Shown here: positions 1 to 7,956 of the stretch, one piece after another | Position numbering within the stretch: position 1 is the stretch's first letter | How the letters are laid out: the number at the start of each line of letters is the position of its first letter | Source of the DNA: a virus | DNA: 27,145 nucleotides | Strand: one strand, 5' to 3' | Virus record (IMG/VR): IMGVR_UViG_3300046811_000023 | Coordinates: 1-27,145 of that record | Translations under genes and position numbers: made by a program | Notes under the pieces: generated by a model | The model's database searches: none | The model's input: only the letters and a program-made list of their open reading frames with translations | Told to the model about the DNA's origin: nothing

Positions 1-613
1 GACCAATCGACTTGACGCATATCGCGCAGGCTTTAATGACAATAAGCTCAACAGTGGTAACCTATCCAGTGAGGATATGGCGAGCCTTCGAGCGGGTATC
101 CACCTTACAGAGAACCTGCCCACTATGGTAATCTCTGAGGACACCATGACTATCACAGCAATCAGTGCCAAATGTGATGTGGTGGACCCTGATATCGTTA
201 TTGTTGATGGTGCGTACATGCTGGACGACGAGAAGGGTGAGACCAATGGTTCGCCACAGGCTCTGACCAACATCGCCAAGGGGTTGAAGTTCCTGGCCAT
301 GAGGCGTAAGATCTGTATCGTTGCAGTAACGCAGTCCACACCAGCACGTACCAAGGGCGAGTCTCTGAACACTGACTCCATCATGGGTAGTCGCTCCTGG
401 GCTCACTACTCCAATGTTGGTCTTGGTATTGAACGTACTGAGGATATCAAGATCCGTAAGGTTCGAATTCTGTTCTCTCGCTCTTGTGCCCCTACGGACG
501 TTATGCTAGAGTTTGATTTCGATACAGGTACCTTCCAGGAGATTGAAGGTATGGAAGATGTAGATCGGGAACTTGGAGAGTTGCTAGATGGGGAGTTCGC
601 GGGCAGTTACTAA
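1..613 (+). CDS. DnaB-like replicative helicase, C-terminal part (5' end outside window)
   Basis: The reading frame is open from the first bases of the window, so the gene begins upstream; about 204 residues are visible. The stretch PDIVIVDGAYML is a Walker B strand and IVAVTQ is the following RecA-fold strand ending in the sensor glutamine of DnaB-type helicases. The later segments GSRSWAHYSNVGLGIERT and VRILFSRSC fit the C-terminal RecA-like core, and an acidic tail follows. DnaB-family proteins are hexameric 5'-3' helicases that unwind DNA at the fork and bind primase. The primase gene overlaps its 3' end by 26 bases, which supports this role. Walker A lies outside the window, so a RecA-like ATPase of another kind is the alternative. 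Confidence 0.75.
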   Translation, partial: TNRLDAYRAGFNDNKLNSGNLSSEDMASLRAGIHLTENLPTMVISEDTMTITAISAKCDVVDPDIVIVDGAYMLDDEKGETNGSPQALTNIAKGLKFLAMRRKICIVAVTQSTPARTKGESLNTDSIMGSRSWAHYSNVGLGIERTEDIKIRKVRILFSRSCAPTDVMLEFDFDTGTFQEIEGMEDVDRELGELLDGEFAGSY

Positions 614-1589
614 AGGTTGGGGTAGCGGAGTATCCTGGGTACCCAAAAATATTCCAGAAGCTCTGGAAGAACTGGGTATGATAATCCAGAAGATCAGCTA
701 TAACGAAGCCTGGTCATACTGCCCCGGACATGCTAGACTACTGGGACGCGACAACAACAAGCCTAACAAGTGGTCGATCAATATAGAGACAGGTATTCAT
801 AGCTGTTTCTCTTGCGGTTTCTCCGGTAATTTCATCACCCTGGTTCAGGAGGTCAAGAATTATGATCGGGACAAAGCAGAGCAGTGGACGCGTAGTCATG
901 GTGGAATTCCCCGACTCAGTGGATCTTTGGGAGTTTCCTCTCACCGTGTCCAGCGCGACCAAGGGATACGTCAACGACCTGCGGAGTGGAACGAAGCTCG
1001 ACTGGCGCTCTTCACTGACCCACCTCCCGAAGCTCGATCCGGACGACGAGTTTCTTCGGGAAGTGTAGATCACTACGGTATAAGGTGGTCTGATGGGGAT
1101 GATCCTTTCTGGGTTCTTCCCATCAGAGATCCTTACACAGGAAAACTTTGGGGATATCAAGAGAAATCAGAAGACGGTTGGGTATCCAATAAACCCTACG
1201 GAGTAGTAAAGTCTGCAACTCTATTCGGCGTAGATATCTTTAATTACCCATTCGTGCTGGTTCTTGAATCTCCTCTGGATTGTGCAGTAGCCTACACGGT
1301 AGGAATTCACGGAGCTGTCTCCACATATGGTTCCAAGATCAGTGATTCACAACTGGATATTCTCTTTGATCTAGATGTACCAGTTATCTTCGGCATGGAT
1401 AATGATGCTTCCGGTATTAAAATGTCCATGAAGATTCGCGAGAAGTACATCCGCAGTGGTTATAGGATAAAGTTTCTCAACTATTCCCACATACCAGATA
1501 AAAAGGACATAGGAACTGACGGAGTTTCTCCACAAGATATACAAAAGGCTGTACTTACCGCAATACCTATGGTAATGTTTAATCCATGA
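588..1589 (+). CDS. DnaG-type DNA primase (CHC2 zinc finger + TOPRIM)
   Basis: This 333-aa protein should make RNA primers for lagging-strand synthesis. The N-terminal zinc finger has C45-P-G-H48 and C73-F-S-C76. The catalytic TOPRIM fold shows E227 in VLVLESPLD and the D271-N-D273 acidic pair in FGMDNDASG, which bind metal. Between them lies a linker and the segment FWVLPIRDPYTGKLWGYQEK, typical of phage primases. It is shorter than bacterial DnaG and shows no helicase-binding domain of usual size. GGAGAG at 572-577 sits about 10 bases before the ATG. The stop overlaps the next start as ATGA, so the helicase, primase and SNF2-like genes are probably translationally coupled. Confidence 0.93.
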   Translation: MGSSRAVTKGWGSGVSWVPKNIPEALEELGMIIQKISYNEAWSYCPGHARLLGRDNNKPNKWSINIETGIHSCFSCGFSGNFITLVQEVKNYDRDKAEQWTRSHGGIPRLSGSLGVSSHRVQRDQGIRQRPAEWNEARLALFTDPPPEARSGRRVSSGSVDHYGIRWSDGDDPFWVLPIRDPYTGKLWGYQEKSEDGWVSNKPYGVVKSATLFGVDIFNYPFVLVLESPLDCAVAYTVGIHGAVSTYGSKISDSQLDILFDLDVPVIFGMDNDASGIKMSMKIREKYIRSGYRIKFLNYSHIPDKKDIGTDGVSPQDIQKAVLTAIPMVMFNP

Positions 1590-3160
1590 CATTCTTAGGT
1601 ACATTACGCCCTTACCAAGAGGCAGCGTCCGAACTAGTTACGACTAGGGGGCGCTGCCTACTTGCATTGGATCTGGGAACAGGTAAGACTGTAGTATCTA
1701 TCCATGCAATTGAGAAACTACGAGAAGAAGGGAAGATAAAGTGTGCCCTACTGATAATGAGTTCGAGTCTCACAAAGCAATGGGAGGAGAGGATAAATCA
1801 ATTTACGGATTCTACTGTACTAGTTATGGATGGCTCTACTTCACCCAAGAAGCGATTGAGCATTTTAACAGAGTGTATAAAGAACCCACCCGACTATCTG
1901 ATCCTTGGAATTCGTCAGGTTATTTCGGAATTCCAGTCTCTACAATTGATCAAGCCGGATCTTGTCCTTGTGGACGAAGTGACAAGCATAAAGAATTTCG
2001 GTACACAGCAGACCAAGACAATCAAGAAGCTGAAATCGACTTATCGTATTGGCTTGACCGCAGAGCCGATTGAGAACGGTAAGGCAGAGGAACTGTTCTC
2101 CATCATGCAGTGGATTGATCCTGATCTCTTCGGGGATTGGCGGTCGTTTGAACGATCTTATATTAATAGAAACAGCTACGGAATAATTACTGGCTACGAA
2201 AATATGGATCAGCTTAATGCCATATTGATGGAAGCCTGTGTCAACAAGAGAAGAACTGACAAAGACGTGGCAGAATTTATGCCAACCGTTGAAGAATACG
2301 ATATCTATGTGGAGATGGATAGTGGAACTAGCGAATTATATAACCATGTGGCAAGAGAACTACTGGCAGAATTACGTAACGCAGGACCACGTGCGTCAGC
2401 TAATCTTGAACAATACTATTCCGGTTCCCGAGAAAATTCAGAAGCTGACGCATCTACTGGAAGAATCACTTCCCGATTACTTGCGCTCCAACTACTACTA
2501 GATTCCCCATGCCTCTTAGAAGAGTCTGCAAGGCGGTATGAGGACCCTAACGACCCCAGAGGCTCCCGCTATGCCAACGAGCTGTGGAAGGCCGGGAGAC
2601 TGCCCTCTACGCCCCTTCTAGGGGCAAAGATAGAGACCTGCGTAGAGCTGGTTGAGGAGTACCTAGATCAACATCCTGAGCACAAGGTGATTGTCTTCGC
2701 CAGATTCAAGGGAATACTCCCACTCTTGGCCGAGGAGCTTGACTGCTACGGTTCTGTACTGTTTACTGGAGATCTTAATGGCAAGCAGCGTGGGGAAGCC
2801 ATAGCTAGTTTCACTCATGATCCCGATGTCAGGATCTTCCTGTCATCCGATGCGGGTGGTTATGGTGTAGATCTTTATATCGCTAGTCATCTGATTAACT
2901 TTGATCTACCCATGTCTTCTGGTACGTTCAAGCAGCGTAATGGCAGACATGTGAGAGCAAGCTCTAAGTTCAGAACCGTCTATGTTGACAATCTGATCAT
3001 AGAAGGTAGCGTTGAGGAATATCAAAAGGCTCGCCTCAACTACAAGGCACGCGTAGCTGCCGCTGCGCTGACTGGACGAATGTCAGAGCGGGATGGTAGA
3101 GTTACTAATGATGTACAGAGCCTCACTAAATTCTTAGAAAATTACTTGGAGAAGCAATGA
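1586..3160 (+). CDS. SNF2-like superfamily 2 helicase/ATPase
   Basis: This is a 524-aa SF2 translocase. Walker A is LDLGTGKT (K34). Motif II is D130-E131-V-T, a variant of the DEAH box. Motif III is GLTAEP. The second RecA domain starts near KVIVFARF and contains SSDAGGYGVDL (motif V) and motif VI QRNGRHVRA (Q450 to R457). LRPYQ at residues 7-11 acts as the Q-motif-like start of the fold. SNF2-like phage proteins act in replication, recombination or repair as dsDNA translocases; the exact role here is inferred from its place next to primase. Start and stop both use ATGA overlaps. No nuclease or methylase domain is fused to it, which argues against a restriction subunit. Confidence 0.92.
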   Translation: MTFLGTLRPYQEAASELVTTRGRCLLALDLGTGKTVVSIHAIEKLREEGKIKCALLIMSSSLTKQWEERINQFTDSTVLVMDGSTSPKKRLSILTECIKNPPDYLILGIRQVISEFQSLQLIKPDLVLVDEVTSIKNFGTQQTKTIKKLKSTYRIGLTAEPIENGKAEELFSIMQWIDPDLFGDWRSFERSYINRNSYGIITGYENMDQLNAILMEACVNKRRTDKDVAEFMPTVEEYDIYVEMDSGTSELYNHVARELLAELRNAGPRASANLEQYYSGSRENSEADASTGRITSRLLALQLLLDSPCLLEESARRYEDPNDPRGSRYANELWKAGRLPSTPLLGAKIETCVELVEEYLDQHPEHKVIVFARFKGILPLLAEELDCYGSVLFTGDLNGKQRGEAIASFTHDPDVRIFLSSDAGGYGVDLYIASHLINFDLPMSSGTFKQRNGRHVRASSKFRTVYVDNLIIEGSVEEYQKARLNYKARVAAAALTGRMSERDGRVTNDVQSLTKFLENYLEKQ

Positions 3161-3438
3161 CCGACCAGTCCAGCGATTCGCTGATCGATTATGATAACTC
3201 CATTGCCAAGTTGAATAAGCAGATCGATGATCTTACTCAGCAGAAGTCCGACCGTATGAGGATTTTGGCTGATCCCGAACGTCGTGATATCTATACTGCT
3301 TATGCTACTATCGCTCGTTGTATTGATAAACTCGATACTCTGGGTGAAAATGTTTCAGCTTCTGGTAATGTTGCAATCGAGATCTACGGTAAGACTTTCA
3401 GTTATATTAACGGTGTAATTAAGGAGAATAATGTCTGA
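3157..3438 (+). CDS. Small coiled-coil protein, unknown
   Basis: This 93-aa protein is not recognised. Residues 13-45 (SIAKLNKQIDDLTQQK onward) have heptad-like spacing of hydrophobic residues and many charges, so a short coiled coil is likely. The C-terminal half is ordinary soluble sequence. It starts in an ATGA overlap with the helicase gene and ends 8 bases inside the next gene, so it belongs to the same transcript. A structural or accessory role with the helicase is possible but not shown. Confidence 0.75.
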   Translation: MTDQSSDSLIDYDNSIAKLNKQIDDLTQQKSDRMRILADPERRDIYTAYATIARCIDKLDTLGENVSASGNVAIEIYGKTFSYINGVIKENNV

Positions 3439-4000
3439 TAATATCCTTGCTGGACTTCAGGTGGCTACCCAAAAGCCTTCCATGCATGGTACCTATGTTC
3501 CCACGTGGTCTGCTTTCTCTCCAGCAGCTTCCGGTGTTGTAAAGTTTTCTGGTCCGACTAGGTTCATTGCGGATAGTGTTATCACTTTTGAGGTTACGTA
3601 TTACCATGACAATATTTCAAATACAGATACCTTTTCTAGCAAGGACAAGGCATTTGATTTCATGGGTAATAAGCTGGAGGATGGCTATTCTGTATCCTGT
3701 AGGAAGCGGGAGCTCACCCCCGCAATTGATGACGTTATCAAGGGTCGTAAGCTTCAGTACCGAGTTCTTAGTGGAGTCTTTAATAACAACTGGAACGATC
3801 TTACTCGTATGAGTAACGAGCTTACCTTTAATGGAGGCGTGGAGTTCCGTATTCGTCCGGACTATTTCCATGTTGTAACTACCATTAGTATTACTAGTGG
3901 TTCCATTACCTTCGAGGATATTGAGGACCTTGCTAAGTACGTGGACAAGCGTATCCGTACTAATGGTCTGGATTTCTATGTACGTAAGGTAAAGTACTGA
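3431..4000 (+). CDS. Hypothetical protein, 189 aa
   Basis: Not recognised. The protein is rich in beta-forming and aromatic residues. A central segment (FSSKDKAFDFMGNKLEDG) is followed by a basic stretch, CRKRELTPAIDDVIKGRK. Near the C-terminus an acidic helix, FEDIEDLAKYVDKRI, precedes a short basic end. There is no signal peptide or membrane segment. GGAG at 3422-3425 precedes the ATG by 5 bases. The stop overlaps the next ATG as TGATG. Its codon use (frequent GTT, GAG, CTT) matches its neighbours, so it is probably a genuine, long-resident gene. Confidence 0.75.
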   Translation: MSDNILAGLQVATQKPSMHGTYVPTWSAFSPAASGVVKFSGPTRFIADSVITFEVTYYHDNISNTDTFSSKDKAFDFMGNKLEDGYSVSCRKRELTPAIDDVIKGRKLQYRVLSGVFNNNWNDLTRMSNELTFNGGVEFRIRPDYFHVVTTISITSGSITFEDIEDLAKYVDKRIRTNGLDFYVRKVKY

Positions 4001-4452
4001 TGGATTTAGTACAGCATAAGGTAGCGCAGTACTTATTGATGAGCCAAGAGATCAAGGAACTCAAGGCTTCTCAGGAGCGTATTAAGTCTGAGCTTGAGCC
4101 CTATCTTCAGGCAGCAGAGACCAACACTCGCGGCTCGCATGTGATAGGATTCGATGAGCCGTTGGAAGTCTTCGGTACCCGCTACTCAGGCTTGCAGAAG
4201 GTGCGCAAGGAGAGTAAGGTACTCAATGAAGAGCGGGTCAAGGACTGGCTCTTTGAGAAGCAGAACAGTGAGTCTGTGAAGGATAGCTACTGGGATGACC
4301 TTATCCGTAATAGTGATATCTTCATCACTGTTCGTCATATCGACCAAGACGTACTGTGGGACTGGTTTGTACAGGATTATATTGACGAAGAGACGTTGAA
4401 TAGTTTCTTTGATGTTACTTACTCGTATGCTTTCCTCCCAACTAAGGAGTAA
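4000..4452 (+). CDS. Hypothetical protein with N-terminal coiled coil, 150 aa
   Basis: Not recognised. Residues 1-40 (MSQEIKELKASQERIKSELE region) form a probable coiled coil; a globular part rich in Trp, Asp and Glu follows. The N-terminal helix followed by a small beta region (GFDEPLEVFGTRYSGLQKVRK) is reminiscent of small phage accessory proteins, but no motif assigns a function. It is joined to the upstream gene by a TGATG overlap and is followed three bases later by the lipoprotein gene. Confidence 0.75.
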   Translation: MDLVQHKVAQYLLMSQEIKELKASQERIKSELEPYLQAAETNTRGSHVIGFDEPLEVFGTRYSGLQKVRKESKVLNEERVKDWLFEKQNSESVKDSYWDDLIRNSDIFITVRHIDQDVLWDWFVQDYIDEETLNSFFDVTYSYAFLPTKE

Positions 4453-4455
4453 ATA

Positions 4456-4737
4456 ATGAATTCCCTTAAGATTATCGCTGGTGGTCTTACTCTTATGGCT
4501 GTTATGGGTAGCGCTGCTGCCTGCTCTTCCCAGCCCACTGGCCCGGTTGATGTTCTTCAGTATGGCTATTACACTCCTTCCCATGTTTACGTTACGTACC
4601 CTCAGCCGGTTGTTGTTCACGTGACGCGTTCGGTGTATAACTCTGATCACCGTATGTACTCCACTCCAACCTATGAGCGTACGTACATCAAGACTCACAA
4701 GGTTACTCGCACTACCACGACTACGATTCATCACTGA
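4456..4737 (+). CDS. Candidate secreted lipoprotein, 93 aa
   Basis: The N-terminus has one Lys (K5), a hydrophobic core (IIAGGLTLMAVMGSAAA) and Cys23 followed by SSQ, which is the layout of a type II signal peptide. The lipobox is imperfect (Ala rather than Leu or Val at -3), so lipidation is likely but not certain. The mature part is Tyr/Val/Pro-rich beta-type sequence and ends in a Thr-rich, basic tail with two His residues. AAGGAG at 4444-4449 gives a good start. Known phage lipoproteins often block superinfection at the cell surface; that role is an inference here. A structural protein is unlikely because of the export signal. Confidence 0.7.
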   Translation: MNSLKIIAGGLTLMAVMGSAAACSSQPTGPVDVLQYGYYTPSHVYVTYPQPVVVHVTRSVYNSDHRMYSTPTYERTYIKTHKVTRTTTTTIHH

Positions 4738-4829
4738 TGGGAATTCTTTCTGGTTGTCATCGCTGCGGTGGTCGTAAGGAACACACCAAGAATTGTCCAC
4801 TTCGTCCAGTACCCTTTAAGGAGAGCTAA
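4737..4829 (+). CDS. Zinc-knuckle-like peptide, 30 aa
   Basis: This tiny gene begins in a TGATG overlap with the lipoprotein stop and ends in a TAATG overlap with the next start. The product has C7-x2-C10-GG-x3-H16-x3-C20-P, which is close to the CCHC zinc knuckle (C-x2-C-x4-H-x4-C) with the His moved by one position. The outer Cys spacing (13) equals that of true knuckles. It is basic, so nucleic acid binding is plausible. The double overlap and the ligand pattern are the reasons for calling it. It could be a chance frame, but the fit on both ends argues against that. Confidence 0.6.
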   Translation: MGILSGCHRCGGRKEHTKNCPLRPVPFKES

Positions 4830-5101
4830 TGGCATACATTCTTACACTTACCAAGGAGCAGGGTAAGGAGCTTGACCTACCTTGGTCTTGTCACACTGAA
4901 TGGTCTCTTGGTTCTCGCCGTTGGCATGAGGATATGAGGGGTGTATTCGAGTACGAGGGTAAGCACTATATGATTGATTGGCACATGGGTCTTACTGAGT
5001 ACCAGGAACACGAACTTCCATGGGAGTGGAATGATGTTATCGAGTGTCCTGAGGCTGAGAAGTATGAGATTGTGGAGACCAAGTGGCGAGTCAAGAAGTG
5101 A
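4829..5101 (+). CDS. Hypothetical protein, 90 aa
   Basis: Not recognised. A Trp- and Glu-rich soluble protein (SLGSRRWHEDMRGVFEYEG, then HELPWEWNDVIE). AAGGAGAG at 4818-4825 precedes the ATG. The sequence suggests a small beta-rich fold and shows no membrane segment. It lies in a string of small overlapping genes between the SNF2-like helicase and the SSB candidate. Confidence 0.72.
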   Translation: MAYILTLTKEQGKELDLPWSCHTEWSLGSRRWHEDMRGVFEYEGKHYMIDWHMGLTEYQEHELPWEWNDVIECPEAEKYEIVETKWRVKK

Positions 5102-5316
5102 CCGAGTGGAATGACTTGCATATGCTGGTACCCGTTCAAGTAGATCCCTATATCCTTATTGATCATCTCCATAAGAATGCTTCTTACGAAGAGATTATGG
5201 ATTTCATCGTAGCAATCGATGAGATTATGGCAGATTGGGATTTTACTAAGCTCCTTATCGATTATGCCGAAACTCAGCAGATAAAGCTTGAGGAGGAGGA
5301 ACGAGGTGGATGGTAG
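5083..5316 (+). CDS. Hypothetical acidic protein, about 72-77 aa
   Basis: Not recognised. Mostly helical and acidic; it ends LEEEERGGW. Two GTG starts are possible. The one at 5083 has GGAG 5 bases upstream. The one at 5098 forms the GTGA overlap with the preceding stop that is used often in this genome. Either gives the same core. Ile and Asp are frequent (FIVAIDEIMADWDF). The gene is followed at once by a TTG-started gene. Confidence 0.68.
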   Translation: MASQEVTEWNDLHMLVPVQVDPYILIDHLHKNASYEEIMDFIVAIDEIMADWDFTKLLIDYAETQQIKLEEEERGGW

Positions 5317-5682
5317 TTGAACAGTTGGTATCATGCCAAGTCTTCTACCAACAAATGGGGAGGTAGTCCAGAAGATTATCTCCCTATACATGAATTTATT
5401 GATAGTTCCAAGAGATTTATTGGTGATGCCAGACACCGTATGTTTTACCATCACACTGAGGGTTGCTGGATGGCACAGGATAAGTTTGGGGTAACTATCA
5501 AGGTAGGTTCCCGAGATGTACCTGTGCGGGAAATTGCCCAACAGCATATCGAAGAGGATCTTGGTTGGCTACCTAGCGTAACTGATTATGTTGAGGGCGT
5601 ACCTCTTCGTCCTTGGATGACGGGTAAGAAGATGCGAGTAATGGGAAGTCCGGACGATATATTTGGAGGAAATAATGAGTGA
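5317..5682 (+). CDS. DUF6915-like protein, 121 aa
   Basis: The start is a TTG immediately after the previous stop. GAGG at 5303-5306 is the likely ribosome site and no other in-frame start is available. The pattern YHAKSS...GGSPEDYLPIHEFID...DARHRMFYHHTEGCW with several conserved His and Asp residues resembles, from memory, the DUF6915 family found in phages and bacteria; the His/Asp spacing suggests a metal site. Function is unknown. The His-Arg-His region near residues 38-46 is the best place to look for catalysis. A search against Pfam would settle the family. Confidence 0.7.
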   Translation: MNSWYHAKSSTNKWGGSPEDYLPIHEFIDSSKRFIGDARHRMFYHHTEGCWMAQDKFGVTIKVGSRDVPVREIAQQHIEEDLGWLPSVTDYVEGVPLRPWMTGKKMRVMGSPDDIFGGNNE

Positions 5683-6193
5683 TACTTTTATGGGGATCTC
5701 GATTGAAGGTCTTGATAAGACCTATGGTCGTTATCAGCGTGCAGCACAGGAGCCTATAGAGAATCTGTATCCTTATTTCAAGGATGCTTTCGCCAAGGGT
5801 GTCAAGGCTGTCGGTTGGCGTCAGTGGACTCCTTATTTTAACGATGGTGAGCCCTGCGAGTTCTCTGTGGGTGACTGCGGAGTGACTAATGATATTAATG
5901 CCGCCCGCGCTTGGCTTAATGATGAAGGATATACTCCGGAGGATTATGTAGAGCCGGATCAGTACGATGACAACTTTGATTATCGCGAGAGTGACTTCTA
6001 CGATTACACAATCAATTCTCAGAGCTGGATCGATAAGTATGGTAATAGTCACCCGGATAACCTTGGCCCGGAGTGTTCCGTTCCTGTAAGTGAGGAGCGT
6101 TTTGATGATGCTCTTCGGTCCACTTTTGGGGACCATGTTACCGTTGTGGTTACGCCTGACAAGGTTGTAGTCTTCGAGTATGATCACGAATAA
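5675..6193 (+). CDS. Hypothetical acidic protein, 172 aa
   Basis: Not recognised. GGAGGA at 5665-5670 places the start at the ATG 5675 rather than at an upstream TTG. The protein is strongly acidic and Tyr-rich (YTPEDYVEPDQYDDNFDYRE), and the N-terminus MSDTFMGISIEGLDKTYGRY looks like a helix. The C-terminus (VTVVVTPDKVVVFEYDHE) is beta-rich. It is soluble and has no signal. It overlaps the preceding gene by 8 bases. Confidence 0.75.
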   Translation: MSDTFMGISIEGLDKTYGRYQRAAQEPIENLYPYFKDAFAKGVKAVGWRQWTPYFNDGEPCEFSVGDCGVTNDINAARAWLNDEGYTPEDYVEPDQYDDNFDYRESDFYDYTINSQSWIDKYGNSHPDNLGPECSVPVSEERFDDALRSTFGDHVTVVVTPDKVVVFEYDHE

Positions 6194-6201
6194 GGAGAAC
6201 A

Positions 6202-6612
6202 GTGGAGTCAGGATACTTTCCTGGGTCCACTACTCCTCTTAACTTCGTAGCGATACGAACTGCGCAAAAAGATATAGCAGACTCATGGGATGAAAAACCA
6301 CTTGTCTTTACAGTCAAGGGAGTCCCCATGGAATTTTTCACTATCGGTCAGCTCGGTAAAGCCTTGGGTAATCGATCCAGTAACACCTTGCGTGCGTGGG
6401 AGCGAGAAGGTATAATCCCTCGCTCCCCGTACGTCAAGCCTAGCGCAACAGTAAACGGTAGACGCCGTATGTACTCACGTGCTATGGTTGAGGGACTGGT
6501 TAAGATTGCAAGAGAAGAGGGTATTCTCTTCCCGGACAAGGGTAAGCGTCTTTCCGATACCAAGTTCACTGTCAGAGCTGTAGAATTGTTCAATGAGTTG
6601 AGAGGAAAGTAG
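6202..6612 (+). CDS. MerR/excisionase-like DNA-binding protein, 136 aa
   Basis: Residues 46-75 (FTIGQLGKALGNRSSNTLR then AWEREGIIPRS) form a MerR-type winged helix-turn-helix: recognition helix, then the W-E-x-x-G-I-I-P wing. The basic GRRRMYSRAM near residue 87 is the second half of that wing, as in helix-turn-helix 17 and MerR-like phage proteins. There is no effector domain, so it is more likely an architectural protein or simple repressor/activator than a metal sensor. It starts at GTG 6202 with AAGGAG 4 bases upstream. The target site is not known. Confidence 0.82.
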   Translation: MESGYFPGSTTPLNFVAIRTAQKDIADSWDEKPLVFTVKGVPMEFFTIGQLGKALGNRSSNTLRAWEREGIIPRSPYVKPSATVNGRRRMYSRAMVEGLVKIAREEGILFPDKGKRLSDTKFTVRAVELFNELRGK

Positions 6613-6896
6613 TGGCATCCCGAGATGTTAAGCCAGTTACCTTAGAGGTAACGCCAGTAGATGGTAATCTAAAGATCTCCGTAGTCTCAGAGATCACTGT
6701 AAGTACTGGTAATTATGAGAGTAAGAGATTCGGCGGATCTATTGAGGGAATCTTTGATGCTTCCCTAGAACCAGAAGCGGTTGGTGAGTACCTTCTGGAT
6801 TATCTGTATGCCGCCATTGATGATGAGCTGTCTTTGGCAAAGACTTTTGCTAAGTTCAACCCTAAGTCTGTAATTCACCACATCGTTCAAGACTAA
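6612..6896 (+). CDS. Hypothetical protein, 94 aa
   Basis: Not recognised. The GTG start overlaps the previous stop (TAGTG). The N-terminal half is beta-rich (VTLEVTPVDGNLKISVVSEI); the C-terminal half is a likely helix ending LAKTFAKFNPKS. It sits directly before the SSB candidate. A 45-base AT-rich gap with AAAGGAG follows. Confidence 0.72.
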   Translation: MASRDVKPVTLEVTPVDGNLKISVVSEITVSTGNYESKRFGGSIEGIFDASLEPEAVGEYLLDYLYAAIDDELSLAKTFAKFNPKSVIHHIVQD

Positions 6897-6941
6897 TAAA
6901 AATAAAGCGCGTCGATTGCGCAACTTTAAAGGAGAAAATAT

Positions 6942-7646
6942 ATGGCTACTCGTTCCCGTCGTATCGCCGTTCCGGCTGATGACTATGATGAGCCTGAGAT
7001 GGACGACACTACTGAGGAGCTGCCGGTAAAGCGTTCCTCTGCTTCCTCCATTGGTTCTGGTTGGGGTGCTCCGCAGCAGGAGCGTCGTGACACTGTTACC
7101 GCTCCATATCTTGATATCAAGAAGGGTAAGCTTCTGATCAAGATTCTGGAGGATGAGCCTTCTGCTAACTTCCGTCAGCACTTTGTGCAGTCTACCAAGT
7201 CCTACCACTCCTGTAATGAGGTCGTGGAGGATGGTCGTGTTACTGTGCGTTGCCCTCTATGTGATGCTGGACATGCCAATACTCAGAACTTCCGCATGAA
7301 TGTTGTGGATATGTCTGAGCCCACAGAGGTAAAGGTCTGGACCTTTGGTTGGCTGGTTGCCGGTATTCTTCAGGGTCTTTCCTCTGACATTCCTCTGTCC
7401 GATCCTAACCGTTACTTTGAGGTTTGGCGTTCCAAGCCTAGGAATGGTGGGGCGTGGGCCTACACTATCCTGCCTATCAAGGGCCGTGATCTTGTGGCGG
7501 ATAAGGAGACTGAGCCTCTGACTGAGGGAGAGCTTGACTTCCTCTCCACGAACCTGTACGGTGAGGAGACTGTTTGGATCACTGCGGATAAGAAGCTCCG
7601 TGAGGCTGCGGACAAGCTGATGGAGATTGACTTCAAGAAGAACTAG
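6942..7646 (+). CDS. Candidate ssDNA-binding protein with zinc site, 234 aa
   Basis: The layout is a basic N-terminus, an acidic spacer (DDYDEPEMDDTTEE) and then a core. The core contains H89-x-C91 and C104-x2-C107-x3-H111, which form a probable structural zinc site, with aromatic and basic residues around it. This arrangement recalls T4 gp32-type phage SSBs, in which zinc sits inside the OB-fold core; the identity is inferred from this and from its place among the replisome genes. AAAGGAG stands 7 bases before the ATG. Codon use is strongly biased (CGT, GGT, AAG), as in highly expressed genes, and a hairpin terminator follows directly. Both fit an abundant SSB. Confidence 0.6.
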   Translation: MATRSRRIAVPADDYDEPEMDDTTEELPVKRSSASSIGSGWGAPQQERRDTVTAPYLDIKKGKLLIKILEDEPSANFRQHFVQSTKSYHSCNEVVEDGRVTVRCPLCDAGHANTQNFRMNVVDMSEPTEVKVWTFGWLVAGILQGLSSDIPLSDPNRYFEVWRSKPRNGGAWAYTILPIKGRDLVADKETEPLTEGELDFLSTNLYGEETVWITADKKLREAADKLMEIDFKKN

Positions 7647-7655
7647 TGGACAACT

Positions 7656-7702
7656 GAGCCCCCTACTGATAGGCTGTAACACATCAGCCCAGTAGGGGGC
7701 TC
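7656..7702 (+). terminator. Hairpin terminator after the SSB candidate
   Basis: GAGCCCCCTACTG (7656-7668) is the exact reverse complement of 7690-7702. An inner stem GGCTG/CAGCC (7672-7676 with 7685-7689) extends it after a 3-base bulge. The following bases are only mildly T-rich, so it may act as a partial terminator or as an RNA 3'-end stabiliser. It lies 9 bases after the stop codon. Confidence 0.75.
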
Positions 7703-7719
7703 CTTACTTAGGAGTAACA

Positions 7720-7956
7720 GTGGACAGCAGCATGCTGTATGTAGCGATGTGGGAGTCTTGGCATGAGGGTGAGGATTGCGTAGGTGGTGATCTTTTCTAC
7801 ACTCATGATGAGGATAAGGCTATTGCGTTTCTTCACGCTCTTCCGAAGCGTTCGGATTTTCTTTGGGATGAGGAGGAGATGATGTATGTGTACAGGAATA
7901 AGTACGAGTGGGATAAGTACTATGTAGATGAGCGCCCTATGGAAATGGAGCTGTAA
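7720..7956 (+). CDS. Hypothetical protein, 78 aa
   Basis: Not recognised. It starts at GTG 7720, with GGAG 5 bases upstream, just after the terminator. The protein is acidic and Trp/Tyr/Met-rich (MWESWHEGEDC, then TYVYRNKYEWDKYY-type ending). The segment DLFYTHDEDKAIAFLHAL resembles small phage proteins with a beta hairpin and one helix. The next gene, also about 80 aa, has a similar layout (a short strand, then a helix around DRAQTWL), so the two may be distant relatives. Confidence 0.7.
   Translation: MDSSMLYVAMWESWHEGEDCVGGDLFYTHDEDKAIAFLHALPKRSDFLWDEEEMMYVYRNKYEWDKYYVDERPMEMEL

Noticed and set aside
862-1068. A protein-like alternative frame inside the primase, raising the question of a frameshift there
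   Set aside because: The main frame keeps the zinc finger, the AEWNEARLALFTDPP segment and the TOPRIM motifs in a sensible order, so no shift is needed.
1758-1775. GTTCGAGTCTC, resembling a tRNA T-arm
   Set aside because: No acceptor, D-arm or anticodon arm fits around it and it is inside the helicase coding sequence.
1741-2501. Two open frames (110 and 87 codons) inside the SNF2-like helicase gene
   Set aside because: They lie wholly within a gene with all helicase motifs, have no ribosome site and read as shadow frames.
4186-6187. Several minus-strand open frames of about 200 codons
   Set aside because: They are antisense to a tightly overlapping plus-strand gene series and have no recognisable domains or ribosome sites.
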